From assembly GCF_027947595.1 (NCBI RefSeq), contig NZ_CP116257.1, positions 4,898,001 to 4,962,000 of the forward strand: a stretch of 64,000 nucleotides of DNA. The letters are read 5' to 3'. Position numbers and translations under genes: made by a program. Below the pieces are notes generated by a model. That model had not been told where the DNA came from. It made no database searches and was given only the letters and a program-made list of their open reading frames with translations. This document shows positions 23,944-33,122 of this stretch, in pieces. The DNA comes from Streptomyces lienomycini. Its GTDB lineage: Bacteria; Actinomycetota; Actinomycetes; Streptomycetales; Streptomycetaceae. Each line of letters opens with the position of its first letter. Within the stretch, counting starts at the first letter, position 1.

Positions 23944-25152
23944 GTGCCGCAAATAAACAAAGCCCGATCGCACAACGCCGTGCCGGGCACCCGCGACGAT
24001 CTCACCCGTCTCCGTGCCGCCCTGACCGCCTTCTTCGCCCTCGACGGCTTCGTCTTCGCCGGCTGGGTGGTCCGGATCCCCGCCATCAAGGAACAGACCG
24101 GCGCCTCCGCCAGCACCCTGGGCCTGGCCCTGCTCGGTGTCTCGGCCGGTGCCGTCGTCACCATGACGCTCACCGGGCGGCTGGTCCGCCGCTACGGCAG
24201 CCACCCCGTCACCGTCGCCTGCGCGGTCCTGCTCTGCCTCAGCATCGCCCTGCCCCCACTCACCCACTCGGCGTTCGCCCTCGGCGCCGTACTGCTCGTG
24301 TTCGGCAGCGCGTACGGCGGGATCAACGTCGCCTTCAACAGCGCCGCCGTCGACCTGGTGGCCGTGCTGGGGCGCCCGATCATGCCCAGCTTCCACGCGG
24401 CGTTCAGCCTCGGGGGCATGGTCGGCGCGGGGCTCGGCGGGCTGGTCGCCGGGTCGCTGTCGCCGACGCGGCACCTGCTCGCGCTCACCGTGATCGGCCT
24501 GCTGGTGACCCTGGTCGCGGGCCGCGCCCTGCTGCGCTGCGAGCCGGCCGCGCCGCCGGACCGCGTCCCCGAGGACGACGGCGCCCCGCGCCGCACGGAC
24601 CGCCGGACCCGTCGCCTCGTCCTCACCTTCGGGCTGATCGCCCTGTGCACGGCCTACGGCGAGGGGGCCATGGCCGACTGGGGCGCCCTGCACCTGGAGC
24701 AGGACCTCGACGCGTCGCCGGGGACGGCGGCGGCGGGCTACTCCTGCTTCGCGCTCGCCATGACCGTCGGCCGACTGACCGGGACGACGCTGCTGGAGCG
24801 CCTGGGCCGGACGGCCACGGTGGTGGCGGGCGGCACCACCGCCGTGGCCGGCATGCTGCTCGGCTCGCTCACCCCGTCGGTGTGGGCGGCGTTGTTCGGC
24901 TTCGCGATCACCGGGCTCGGGCTCGCCAACATCTTCCCCGTCGCGATCGAGCGGGCCGGTGCGCTGGGCGGCCCGAGCGGTGTCGCCACCGCGTCCACCC
25001 TGGGCTACGGGGGCATGCTGCTCGGGCCGCCCGCGATCGGCTTCATGGCCGACTGGTTCTCCCTGCCGGCCGCCCTCACCAGTGTGGCGGCGCTCGCGGC
25101 GGTGGCGGTACTGGTCGCCGTCGCGACGCGTCGCGCGGCCGCACCCGCCTGA
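23944..25152 (+). CDS. MFS transporter
   Basis: The 402-residue protein has about twelve hydrophobic segments. The first part, LTAFFALDGFVFAGWVVRIP, is typical of the DHA/YfkF-like MFS group, and the TM2-3 loop reads GRLVRRYGS, a variant of the MFS signature. Residues about 195-215 form an acidic/basic cytoplasmic loop between the two halves. The GTG at 23944 follows the -10 box by 6 nt without a Shine-Dalgarno, suggesting leaderless translation. The substrate is not predictable. It stands alone between the LacI gene and an MDMPI-type gene. Confidence 0.87.
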   Translation: MPQINKARSHNAVPGTRDDLTRLRAALTAFFALDGFVFAGWVVRIPAIKEQTGASASTLGLALLGVSAGAVVTMTLTGRLVRRYGSHPVTVACAVLLCLSIALPPLTHSAFALGAVLLVFGSAYGGINVAFNSAAVDLVAVLGRPIMPSFHAAFSLGGMVGAGLGGLVAGSLSPTRHLLALTVIGLLVTLVAGRALLRCEPAAPPDRVPEDDGAPRRTDRRTRRLVLTFGLIALCTAYGEGAMADWGALHLEQDLDASPGTAAAGYSCFALAMTVGRLTGTTLLERLGRTATVVAGGTTAVAGMLLGSLTPSVWAALFGFAITGLGLANIFPVAIERAGALGGPSGVATASTLGYGGMLLGPPAIGFMADWFSLPAALTSVAALAAVAVLVAVATRRAAAPA

Positions 25153-25233
25153 TCCGACCGCCGACGCCCGGGGCGGGGGCGCGGACGCCTTCGAGTCCGT
25201 TCCCTTTCCGTTCCATGCGGCAGACTCCCTGTC

Positions 25234-25977
25234 ATGAAGACTGCCGCGTACGTCGAAGTACTGGACCACGAAGGTGTGTTGCTGGCCTCGGCCGCCGAGT
25301 CGGCGGGCTGTGACGCCGAGGTGCCGACCTGCCCCGGCTGGCGGGTGCGGGACCTGCTGCGGCACACGGGGACGGTGCATCGCTGGGCGACGGGGTACGT
25401 CGCCGAGGGGCACACCGGTCCCCGTCCCGCCGACGGCCCGCCCGACCTCGACGGCGCCCCGCTCCTGACCTGGTTCAGGGAGGGCCACGGACGGCTCGTC
25501 GACACCCTCGCGGGTGCCGCGCCCGACGTGCGGTGCTGGCACTTCCTGCCCGCGCCGTCGCCGCTGGCCTTCTGGGCGCGTCGGCAGGCGCACGAGACGA
25601 CCGTGCACCGGCTCGACGCCGAGGCGGCTGCCGCGGGCGGTGAACCCGGCCGCATCGGCGCGGACTTCGCGGTGGACGGCATCGACGAGCTGCTGGGCGG
25701 CTTCCACGCCCGCCCCACGAGCGCCGTGCGCACCGAGGGGCCCCGCACGCTGCGGATACGGGCGACGGACGCACCGGACGCCGTCTGGACCGTACAGCTG
25801 TCGGCGGAGCCTTTGGCGGTCCGGCGGGACGAGGTCGGGGAAGCCGACTGCGAGCTGACCGGGCCCGCCGCGCAGCTCTACTCGGCGCTGTGGAACCGCC
25901 GACCGTTCCCGCAGGTCACCGGCGACGGCTCGCTCGCCGCGTTGTGGCGCGAGAGGTCGGGCGTCACCTCGAAGTGA
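25234..25977 (+). CDS. Maleylpyruvate isomerase-type (MDMPI/DinB fold) mycothiol-dependent family protein
   Basis: The 247-residue protein has the TIGR03083-like N-terminal four-helix domain: EVPTCPGWRVRDLLRHTGTVHRWA at about residues 29-52 (in parts), with the CPGW motif and the His that usually binds metal, then RRQAHETTVHRLDAEAA with two more His residues. A C-terminal SCP2-like domain follows (DAPDAVWTVQLSAEPLAV, CELTGPAAQLYSALWNR). These proteins use mycothiol in thiol transfers in actinomycetes. The real substrate is unknown. It converges on a MarR gene with a 14-bp overlap of the 3' ends. Confidence 0.83.
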   Translation: MKTAAYVEVLDHEGVLLASAAESAGCDAEVPTCPGWRVRDLLRHTGTVHRWATGYVAEGHTGPRPADGPPDLDGAPLLTWFREGHGRLVDTLAGAAPDVRCWHFLPAPSPLAFWARRQAHETTVHRLDAEAAAAGGEPGRIGADFAVDGIDELLGGFHARPTSAVRTEGPRTLRIRATDAPDAVWTVQLSAEPLAVRRDEVGEADCELTGPAAQLYSALWNRRPFPQVTGDGSLAALWRERSGVTSK

Positions 25978-26401
25978 GGGGTTCCGGCGCGGCGGCGTCG
26001 GGTCGGCCGGCCAGCATCCGGTGCAGCACCGCCCGCTGCACCGGCAGCGCCTCACCGTGCCTGGCCCGCCCCTCGGCGGTCAGCGCCACCCGTACGCCCC
26101 GCCGGTCCTCGGCGCACGCGGAGCGCTGGACGAGTCCGTCCTTCTCCAGCCGGGCGACCAGCCGGGACAGCGCGCTCTGGCTGAGGTGGACCCGCTCGGA
26201 GATCTGCTGGACACGGTATCCGCCGGAACCGGAACCGTCGTCGTCCGGTGTGCCGGCCAGGACGTCGAGCACCTCGAAGTCGCTCCCGCACAGACCGTGC
26301 CCGTGCAGGGCGCGGTCGAGTGCGCACTGGACGCCGGCGTGGAGGGCCAGGATCGAGCGCCACCGGGTCACGAGCGCCTGTTCGTCCTGCTTCGCCGCCA
26401 T
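25964..26401 (-). CDS. MarR-family transcriptional regulator
   Basis: The 145-residue protein has the MarR winged helix: YRVQQISERVHLSQSALSRLVARLEKDGLVQR in overlapping parts near residues 61-92, then the wing ACAEDRRGVRVALTAEGRA. The ATG at 26401 is chosen because TACGGT lies exactly 6 nt upstream with no ribosome site, a leaderless arrangement; the longer frame to 26497 has no similarity. Its 3' end overlaps the convergent MDMPI-type gene by 14 bp. The target is unknown; the neighbouring small membrane protein gene starts 85 nt away, divergently. Confidence 0.88.
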   Translation of the reverse strand: MAAKQDEQALVTRWRSILALHAGVQCALDRALHGHGLCGSDFEVLDVLAGTPDDDGSGSGGYRVQQISERVHLSQSALSRLVARLEKDGLVQRSACAEDRRGVRVALTAEGRARHGEALPVQRAVLHRMLAGRPDAAAPEPLTSR

Positions 26402-26485
26402 CCGCGCACCGTAGCAGAGCCGCCCCGACCGCCGCCGCGCTGCCGACTCGGCGCCGACTCGGCCTGCTTCTGGGAGACTTGGGGC

Positions 26486-26770
26486 ATGGACGCTCACGGG
26501 GGAAGGCGCACACAGGGAGAGCGGGACGCCGTCACGGTCGAGATCGGGTACGCCTTGTGCAGCGCGGCGTTCGCGGCGGCGGTGCTGTTCGGAGCGGTGG
26601 CGGGACCGGCGTATCTCTTCGGCCTGCCCGCCCGGGTGCGCGGCGTCCTCGTCGGGTCGGGGACGGTTCTGGCCGTGGCGGTGTTCTTCCTGCGTGTGGT
26701 GAGTGTGCTGGTGCGGTTCGCACGTGCCGGTCAGCCGAGCCAGCCCGGGCGCACGAGACCCGACTCGTAG
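26486..26770 (+). CDS. Small two-helix membrane protein (DUF6332-like)
   Basis: The 94-residue protein has a short polar start (MDAHGGRRTQGERDAVTVEI) and two hydrophobic segments, GYALCSAAFAAAVLFGAVAG and VLVGSGTVLAVAVFFLRVVS, with a basic loop between them. It resembles the Streptomyces DUF6332 family by recall. A GGGAG ribosome site precedes the ATG. Its last 40 nt overlap the end of the convergent response regulator gene. Function is unknown. Confidence 0.72.
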   Translation: MDAHGGRRTQGERDAVTVEIGYALCSAAFAAAVLFGAVAGPAYLFGLPARVRGVLVGSGTVLAVAVFFLRVVSVLVRFARAGQPSQPGRTRPDS

Positions 26771-27396
26771 GCCAGGACGACCAGTTGGGCCCGGTCGCGG
26801 GCGCCCAGCTTCACCATGGTGCGGCTGACGTGGGTCTTGGCGGTCAGCGGGCTGACGACCAGCCGGCGGGCGATCTCCTCGTTGGACAGTCCGATGCCCA
26901 CCAGGGCCATCACCTCGCGTTCCCGCTCGGTCAGCCGGGCCATCCCGTCCGCCGCCGCGGGCTCCTTGGAGCGGGCCGCGAACTCGGCGATCAGCCGTCG
27001 CGTCACCCCGGGCGACAGCAGCGCGTCTCCGTCCACCACCGCTCGCACGGCGCGCAGCAGTTCCTCGGGTTCGGTGTCCTTGACGAGGAAGCCGGAGGCG
27101 CCGGAGCGGATCGCCTCGAAGACGTACTCGTCGAGTTCGAAGGTGGTGAGCATGACCACCCGCACGTCGTGCAGCCCGGGGTCGCCGGTGACCTCGCGGG
27201 TCGCGGCGAGGCCGTCCAGCACAGGCATGCGGATGTCCATGAGGACGACGTCGGGGCGCAGTTCGCGCACCGAGCGCACTGCCGCCTCGCCGTCGGCGGC
27301 CTCCGCGACGACCTCGATGTCCGACTGCGCGTCCAGCAGCGCCCGGAAGCCGGCCCGTACCAGTGACTGGTCGTCGGCGAGCAGCACGCGGATCAC
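26731..27396 (-). CDS. NarL/LuxR-type response regulator
   Basis: The 221-residue protein has a receiver domain, IRVLLADDQSLVRAGFRALL at the N-terminus, with the phosphoacceptor Asp54 in VLMDIRMPVLDG and the conserved Lys in SGFLVKDTEPEELL. A LuxR helix-turn-helix follows near residues 150-210 (LTEREREVMALVGIGLSNEEIARRL, in parts). GTG at 27396 has AAGGAGGA 6 nt upstream. It lies 47 nt after the histidine kinase gene and completes a two-component system. The regulon is unknown; no transporter directly abuts the pair. Confidence 0.94.
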   Translation of the reverse strand: MIRVLLADDQSLVRAGFRALLDAQSDIEVVAEAADGEAAVRSVRELRPDVVLMDIRMPVLDGLAATREVTGDPGLHDVRVVMLTTFELDEYVFEAIRSGASGFLVKDTEPEELLRAVRAVVDGDALLSPGVTRRLIAEFAARSKEPAAADGMARLTEREREVMALVGIGLSNEEIARRLVVSPLTAKTHVSRTMVKLGARDRAQLVVLAYESGLVRPGWLG

Positions 27397-27443
27397 CGGT
27401 CGTCCTCCTTCGCCCGCGTCGTACGCTCCGGGTTCGTCATGCT

Positions 27444-28709
27444 CTACTCCTGCTCCACGTCCGTCGTGCGCCCTACCTGCTTCACGTCCGGGTGCCGCAC
27501 GTCGACCGGCAGGGCCGCCAGCACCCGGAAGCCGCCGTCGGGGCGCGGGCCCGCCTCGATGGTGCCGCCCAGGGCCGCGGCCCGCTCCCGCATCCCGGCC
27601 AGCCCGTTGCCGCCGCCGCCCGCCTCGGCGCCCGTCGCCGGTCCGTCGTCGTCGACGCGCAGCCGCAGCGTGTTGCCGTTCCGGTCGAGGCGTAGGCGCG
27701 CGTGCCTGGAACCCGAGTGCCGTACGACGTTGGTGAGCGCCTCCTGCACGATGCGGAACGCGGCCAGGTCCGTTCCGGGCGACAGGCGCGGCGGCTTCCC
27801 CTCCACCTGGACGGTGAGGCCCGCGCTCGACGCCTGCTCGACCAGTTCGGGCAGCCGGTCGAGACCGGGAGCCGGAGCGCGCGGCGCGTCTCCGGGGGCG
27901 CGCAGGGTGCCGAGTACCTGCCGTACCTCGCCGAGCGCTTCCTTGCTCTGGTCCTTGATGGTGGTGAGCGCGGTGCGCGCCTGCTCCGGGTCGCTGTCCA
28001 GGAGGGCCAGGCCGACACCGGCCTGCACATTGATGACGGAGATGCTGTGCGCGAGTACGTCGTGCAGTTCGCGGGCGATCCGCAGCCGCTCCTCGTCCGC
28101 GCGCCGTCGCGCCGCCTGGGCCCGCTCGGCCCGCTCCCTCGCCCACTGCTCGCGGCGGGCCCGGGCCAGCTCCGACAGGGCCACGACCGCCACGACCCAG
28201 GTGGCGACGACCAGTTCCTGTCCCCAGGAGGCGGCCGGGTCGCCGGAGGGCGGCAGCCACCGGTAGAGCCAGTGCGCCAGCAGGGCTTGCCCGGCCCACA
28301 GGGTCCCCATCGCCGCCCACGCGGCCCGGCGGTGCCCGGCGACGACGGCACTGAAGCAGGCCACCGCGACGGCCGCGAACACCGGCCCGTACGGGTATCC
28401 GGCGCCCAGGTAGACCAGGGTGGCGGCCGTCGTGCCGAACACGACCGGCACCGGGTGCCGCTGCCGCCACAGCAGGGCTGCGCCCGCCACCAGCAGCAGC
28501 ACGCGGGCGAAGGGGTCCAGGCCGGCCCGCTCGCCCTCCTGGGCGTGCGCGGCGAAGGTCGAACCGAAGAGCACGAACGCCGTGACGAGCACGGTGGACG
28601 GCCAGGGCCACCGGGGGCGGCGCTCCTCGTCGCCCCGCGGGTTCCACCACGGGTGCCCGTGCCGCCGCCACTGCGGCGCCCGGCCCGCGGGCTCGTGCTG
28701 TCCGTCCAT
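27444..28709 (-). CDS. NarL-type sensor histidine kinase (HisKA_3)
   Basis: The 421-residue protein has several membrane segments between about residues 36 and 180 and no large extracellular domain. A coiled region rich in Arg/Glu/Ala follows, then the HisKA_3 motif RIARELHDVLAHSISVINV with the phosphorylated His216. The ATPase domain has QEALTNVVRHSGSRHARL (N box) and GGNGLAGMRERAAAL (G box). The small extracellular loops suggest sensing in or near the membrane. TAGCGT lies 6 nt before the ATG at 28709, which indicates a leaderless transcript; a GTG at 28718 would fall inside that box. The 236 nt upstream to the next gene show only a duplicated CCCGCCGCCGG and nothing else. Confidence 0.93.
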   Translation of the reverse strand: MDGQHEPAGRAPQWRRHGHPWWNPRGDEERRPRWPWPSTVLVTAFVLFGSTFAAHAQEGERAGLDPFARVLLLVAGAALLWRQRHPVPVVFGTTAATLVYLGAGYPYGPVFAAVAVACFSAVVAGHRRAAWAAMGTLWAGQALLAHWLYRWLPPSGDPAASWGQELVVATWVVAVVALSELARARREQWARERAERAQAARRRADEERLRIARELHDVLAHSISVINVQAGVGLALLDSDPEQARTALTTIKDQSKEALGEVRQVLGTLRAPGDAPRAPAPGLDRLPELVEQASSAGLTVQVEGKPPRLSPGTDLAAFRIVQEALTNVVRHSGSRHARLRLDRNGNTLRLRVDDDGPATGAEAGGGGNGLAGMRERAAALGGTIEAGPRPDGGFRVLAALPVDVRHPDVKQVGRTTDVEQE

Positions 28710-28945
28710 GACCGCCACGCTAGACGCCGGGCGCCGCGGGCGGCGTCACCCGCGCGTGGTGACCACCCGTACTCCCGGCGGAGTACGCCCCGCGCCGACG
28801 CGCCGGAGGTCACCGGGGCCGGACCGCCGGGGCCCGGCGGTCCGGTGCCCAGGAGCGGCGCCGGTCGGGACCGGGACTCAGAACCCGCCGCCGGCACTCC
28901 CCGGCCCATAACCCGCCGCCGGTGTCCGCGGTGGGACGCCGAGGG

Positions 28946-30247
28946 TCAGGTGCCGGTCTCTTCAGCGGCGGACGGCCCGGTCGACGGGGACGGCGCGGAC
29001 CTGGACGGCTCGGCCGGTTCGGCTGGTTCGGCCGGTGCGGCCCGTCGGTCCATCGCGCCCAGCGCGCGCTGCGCCAGCGGATGGCCGCGGACCAGCTCGC
29101 CCAGCGAGGTGGAGCCCTGCGTGATGTCCCTGAACGCCTTCCAGGCCGGGCGGAAACCGGTCAGGGCCGCGTGGAAGAGCCCGGGACGGCGCTCGAACAC
29201 CGTCAGCAGCCGCTTGCCGACGCTCATCTCGACGCCAAGCCCGGCCTTGATGGCGAACGCGTAGTTCAGGGCCTGCTTGCGCGCGTCCACGGCGTCGTGC
29301 GCCTCGGAGATCCGCACCGCCCACTCCCCCGCGAGCCGCCCCGAGCGCAGCGCGAAGGAGATGCCCTCGCGGGTCCAGGGCTCCAGGAGCCCTGCCGCGT
29401 CCCCGCACACCAGGACCCGGCCGCGCGAGAGCGGCGAGTCGTCGGCGCGGCAGCGGGTCAGATGGCCGGAGGAGATGCTGGGTTCGAAACCGGCGAGGCC
29501 GAGCCTGCCGACGAAGTCCTCCAGGTACCGCTTGGTCGCCGCGCCCTCGCCACGCGCCGAGATCACTCCCACCGTGAGTGTGTCGCCCTTGGGGAAGACC
29601 CAGCCGTAACTGCCCGGCATCGGACCCCAGTCGATGAGGACGCGGCCCTTCCAGTCCTCGGCGACCGTCTCCGGCACCGGGATCTCCGCCTCCAGGCCGA
29701 GGTCCACCTGGTCGAGCTTCACCCCGACGTGGGCGCCTATCCGGCTGGCGCTTCCGTCGGCGCCGACGACGGCGCGGGCCAGCACGGTCTCCCCGCCCTG
29801 GAGGACGACGGCGACCGTACGCCGGTCGGGCACCGCCGACCCGTGCTGCTCCACGCGGGTGACGGTCGCCCCGGTGCGCAGCTCGGCGCCCGCCTTCTGG
29901 GCGTGTTCGACGAGCTGCTGGTCGAACTCGGGCCGGTTGATCAGCCCGAACAGCATCTGCCGGGAGCGCCGGGTCCGGGTGAAGCGCCCGTTGTGGGTGA
30001 ACGTCACCGCGTGCACCCGGTCCCGGAAGGGCAGCTCGAAGCCGGGCGGGAGGGTGTCGCGCGAGGGACCGATGATGCCGCCGCCGCATGTTTTGTAGCG
30101 GGGCAGCTCCGCCTTCTCCAGCAACAGCACGCGCCGCCCCGCGACCGCCGCCGCGTAGGCGGCCGAGGCCCCCGCCGGTCCCGCGCCCACCACGACGACG
30201 TCCCAGACCTGACGCGTGTCGTCCGCCGAAGAGTTCTCGCTGCTCAC
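28946..30247 (-). CDS. Geranylgeranyl reductase family FAD-dependent oxidoreductase
   Basis: The 433-residue protein starts with the FAD dinucleotide fold, VVVVGAGPAGASAAYAAAVA (about residues 17-36), followed by LPRYKTCGGGIIGPS, the CGG motif of the geranylgeranyl reductase group. GRVLVCGDAAGLLEPWTREGI near residue 290 is the second FAD motif. Such enzymes saturate polyprenyl chains, for example of menaquinone or archaeal-type lipids, and are membrane associated. The tail repeats AEP and Ser/Pro. The start is a GTG at 30247. It stands alone, so the lipid substrate cannot be inferred from neighbours; menaquinone is the usual candidate in actinomycetes. Confidence 0.86.
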   Translation of the reverse strand: MSSENSSADDTRQVWDVVVVGAGPAGASAAYAAAVAGRRVLLLEKAELPRYKTCGGGIIGPSRDTLPPGFELPFRDRVHAVTFTHNGRFTRTRRSRQMLFGLINRPEFDQQLVEHAQKAGAELRTGATVTRVEQHGSAVPDRRTVAVVLQGGETVLARAVVGADGSASRIGAHVGVKLDQVDLGLEAEIPVPETVAEDWKGRVLIDWGPMPGSYGWVFPKGDTLTVGVISARGEGAATKRYLEDFVGRLGLAGFEPSISSGHLTRCRADDSPLSRGRVLVCGDAAGLLEPWTREGISFALRSGRLAGEWAVRISEAHDAVDARKQALNYAFAIKAGLGVEMSVGKRLLTVFERRPGLFHAALTGFRPAWKAFRDITQGSTSLGELVRGHPLAQRALGAMDRRAAPAEPAEPAEPSRSAPSPSTGPSAAEETGT

Positions 30248-30391
30248 GATGGTCTACTGCTCCGATCAAACCGCATGCCGCACCTGACCCCCGCATCCTA
30301 CGGCGGGCATCGCCGCAGGCCACTGTGGGAGGATCGGCCCGTCATTCCAAGTACTCCTTGGTACAACGTCGCACCCACAAGGAGCGTGCCC

Positions 30392-31747
30392 ATGTCGTCG
30401 AATCCGGTCGCCGAGACCGTCGCTTCGCTGATGCCCCGGGCGAAGGAGGAACTCGCCGAACTGGTGGCCTTCGAATCGGTGGCGGACTTCGACCAGTTCC
30501 CACGCAGCGAGAGCGAGGGTGCCGCCGACTGGATAGCGTCGGCCCTGCGCGCCGAGGGCTTCCAGGACGTGGCCCTGCTCGACACCCCGGACGGCACGCA
30601 GTCGGTGTACGGGTACCTGCCCGGTCCCGAGGGGGCCAGGACGGTGCTGCTGTACGCCCACTACGACGTGCAGCCGCCGCTGGACGAGGCCGGCTGGGCC
30701 ACTCCGCCGTTCGAGCTGACCGAACGGGACGGCCGCTGGTACGGGCGCGGCGCCGCGGACTGCAAGGGCGGTGTGCTGATGCACCTGCTGGCGCTGCGGG
30801 CGCTGAAGGCCAACGGTGGCGTGCCGGTGCACGTCAAGGTCATCGCCGAGGGCTCGGAGGAGCAGGGCACGGGCGGACTGGAGCGGTACGCGGAGGCGCA
30901 CCCCGAGCTGCTGGCCGCCGACACCATCGTCATCGGCGACGCGGGCAACTTCCGCGTCGGTCTGCCGACGGTCACCTCCACGCTGCGCGGCATGACGCTG
31001 CTGCGCGTGAAGGTCGACACGCTCGAAGGCAACCTGCACTCCGGCCAGTTCGGCGGTGCGGCGCCCGACGCGCTGGCCGCCCTGATCCGCGTACTGGACT
31101 CGCTGCGCGCCGAGGACGGCTCGACGACCGTCGACGGCCTCGCGGCGGACAGCGCGTGGGAGGGCCTCGCGTACGACGAGGCGCAGTTCCGCCGGGACGC
31201 GCGCGTGCTGGACGGCGTGGAGCTGATCGGTTCCGGATCGGTCGCCGACCGGATCTGGGCGCGGCCGGCCGTCACGGTGCTCGGCATCGACTGCCCGCCG
31301 GTCGTCGGGGCCACTCCGTCGGTGCAGGCGGGCGCGCGGGCGCTGGTGAGCCTCAGGGTGCCGCCGGGCGTGGACGCGGCCGAGGCCACCAAGCTGCTCC
31401 AGGCGCACCTGGAGACGCGCACGCCGTGGGGCGCGCGGGTCGCCGTCGAACAGATCGGGCAGGGCCAGGCGTTCCGCGCGGACACCACGAGCCCGGCGTA
31501 CCAGGCCATGGCGGACGCGATGGCGGTGGCGTACCCGGGCGAGGAGATGCAGTACGCCGGTCAGGGCGGCTCCATCCCGCTGTGCAACACCCTGGCGTCC
31601 CTGTACCCGGAGGCGGAGATCCTGCTGATCGGACTGAGCGAGCCGGAGGCCCAGATCCACGCCGTGAACGAGAGCGTGTCCCCCAAGGAGCTGGAGCGGC
31701 TGTCGGTGGCGGAGGCGCACTTCCTGCTCAACTACGCGGCGAGCTGA
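30392..31747 (+). CDS. M20 family dipeptidase/metallopeptidase
   Basis: The 451-residue protein is a full-length M20 peptidase. The metal ligands are visible in LLYAHYDVQPP (His and Asp), WYGRGAADCKGG (bridging Asp), AEGSEEQGTGG (catalytic and ligand Glu), VIGDAG (Asp) and AQIHAVNE (His near the C-terminus). A lid/dimerisation domain is inserted between about residues 205 and 330 (LHSGQFGGAAPDAL). It is cytoplasmic and hydrolyses small peptides or dipeptides with two zinc ions. AAGGAG precedes the ATG at 30392; the much longer open frame upstream is a shadow of the flavoprotein gene. Confidence 0.92.
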   Translation: MSSNPVAETVASLMPRAKEELAELVAFESVADFDQFPRSESEGAADWIASALRAEGFQDVALLDTPDGTQSVYGYLPGPEGARTVLLYAHYDVQPPLDEAGWATPPFELTERDGRWYGRGAADCKGGVLMHLLALRALKANGGVPVHVKVIAEGSEEQGTGGLERYAEAHPELLAADTIVIGDAGNFRVGLPTVTSTLRGMTLLRVKVDTLEGNLHSGQFGGAAPDALAALIRVLDSLRAEDGSTTVDGLAADSAWEGLAYDEAQFRRDARVLDGVELIGSGSVADRIWARPAVTVLGIDCPPVVGATPSVQAGARALVSLRVPPGVDAAEATKLLQAHLETRTPWGARVAVEQIGQGQAFRADTTSPAYQAMADAMAVAYPGEEMQYAGQGGSIPLCNTLASLYPEAEILLIGLSEPEAQIHAVNESVSPKELERLSVAEAHFLLNYAAS

Positions 31748-31909
31748 ACCGGGTCGCGTTTCGCGTTCCGCCGTCGACGCGGGGGCCTCGCCGTCCGGCG
31801 GCTGCGCTCGGCACGGAGGTGGCCGGCTTCGGTCACGGGGATCCGGTGACGATGCGGGCCGAGGGGGCGCGCGGGCGCAGGCGCGGACGCGCGGGGCCGT
31901 CGGCCGGTG

Positions 31910-32953
31910 TCAGCCGACCGGCGTGCCCGCCTCCAGGTAGAGGGCGGCCCCGCGCTCCCGGGCCCGCAGCGCCCAGCGCAGGCGCTCGTAGCGGACCGGG
32001 GGCAGCAGGTCGGCGGCCTCGTCCTCGGTGGCGAAGCGCCAGGCGCGCAGCTCGGGTCCGGGCAGCAGGACCCGGTCGGCGTCCGCCGAGTCGAGCCGGC
32101 CGCCGTCGAAGAGCAGCCGCAGGCCGCCGTAGGCGGGGGGCGCCGGTGGCTCCCAGTCGACGACCAGCAGGGTGGGGACGTCGTCGAGGCGCAGCCCGGT
32201 CTCCTCGGCGACCTCGCGCATGCCGGCGCGGGCGGGCGCCTCGCCGGGTTCGACGACGCCGCCGGGGAACTCCCAGCCGGGTTTGTAGGTGGGGTCCACG
32301 AGCAGTACGCGGTCCCGCTCGTCGAAGAGCAGGACGCCGGCGGCGACGGTCTCGCCGGTGGGTTCGGGTGTCTGCACGATCTCGCAGGCCGGCACGGCAC
32401 CGGTGCCGACGGCCTCCGCGACGCGTGCGGCGGCCTCGTACGGGGTGAGGGTGCCCGTGTCGACGGGGTGGGCGTCCGCGGTGAGCCAGGAGGCGAGGGC
32501 GGAGCGGTAGGGCTCGATGTGGTCGTAGGCCCACTGCCGTACCCGCATCTCGCCGTCCGGCAGGCCCGCCGGCACCTCCCGGCCGGCTATTCGCTCCCGC
32601 AGTATCGTTTCGGCCGGTGCGAGCAGGACGTGCCGGACCGCGATCCGACGGGCGGCGAGACCGCCGAAGATCTCGTCCCGGTACTCCTGGCGGAGCAGGG
32701 TCATCGGCACCACGAGCGTCCCGCCGAGGTCGGCGAGGAGCGCGGCGGCGGTGTCGATCACCAGTCGGCGCCAGATCGGCAGGTCCTGGAAGTCGCCCAC
32801 CTCGGCCAGGCGTTTGGGCGGCAGCAGGTGCGCGAGCGCCCCGCCGACCATCTCGGGGTCGAAGAGTGTGCTGTTCGGGATCAGTTCGATCAGTTCCCGT
32901 GCGGTGGTGGTCTTCCCCGCACCGAACGCGCCGTTGATCCAGACGACGGTCAC
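31910..32953 (-). CDS. TmrB-like P-loop ATPase fused to a Nudix hydrolase
   Basis: The 347-residue protein joins two domains. Residues 1 to about 180 resemble TmrB (tunicamycin resistance ATPase): VVWINGAFGAGKTTTARELI is a Walker A motif at 3-22, then STLFDPEMVGGALAHLLP and FQDLPIWRRLV. Residues about 195-347 form a Nudix domain with the complete box GGVVEPGEAPARAGMREVAEETG in overlapping parts, after PGWEFPGG. The GTG at 32953 has GAGGGGGACCT directly upstream; a longer frame to 33043 lacks similarity. The domain pair suggests a nucleotide or nucleotide-sugar kinase/phosphohydrolase, perhaps detoxifying. No neighbour explains it. Confidence 0.85.
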   Translation of the reverse strand: MTVVWINGAFGAGKTTTARELIELIPNSTLFDPEMVGGALAHLLPPKRLAEVGDFQDLPIWRRLVIDTAAALLADLGGTLVVPMTLLRQEYRDEIFGGLAARRIAVRHVLLAPAETILRERIAGREVPAGLPDGEMRVRQWAYDHIEPYRSALASWLTADAHPVDTGTLTPYEAAARVAEAVGTGAVPACEIVQTPEPTGETVAAGVLLFDERDRVLLVDPTYKPGWEFPGGVVEPGEAPARAGMREVAEETGLRLDDVPTLLVVDWEPPAPPAYGGLRLLFDGGRLDSADADRVLLPGPELRAWRFATEDEAADLLPPVRYERLRWALRARERGAALYLEAGTPVG

Positions 32954-33051
32954 AGGTCCCCCTCTTCCGTTGGCCCCCTGTGGCTTGCCCGCTTCACCCT
33001 GCCACGGAAACCAGGCCCCGTTGAGTGCGCGCGAAATGGGCATATGACAGC

Positions 33052-33083
33052 GGCGCCGGTGCCCCCGCGGGGGTACCGGCGCC
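33052..33083 (-). terminator. Terminator of the small secreted protein gene
   Basis: GGCGCCGGT pairs with ACCGGCGCC around an inner C-run/G-run, giving a hairpin of about 14 bp. It lies 40 nt past the stop at 33123 on the minus strand. Confidence 0.75.
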
Positions 33084-33122
33084 GTGTGGTCCCGGCGGGG
33101 CGCGTGGGCCCGGCGGCGGGTG

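Noticed and set aside
22537..26055. Minus-strand open frame of about 1170 codons across the LacI, MFS and MDMPI genes
   Set aside because: It crosses several well-supported plus-strand genes and a promoter region, and its composition is Arg/Gly/Ala noise.
30392..31747. Start of the M20 peptidase extended to 28922
   Set aside because: The 490 extra codons are the antisense of the flavoprotein gene; the AAGGAG site at the 30392 ATG fixes the start.
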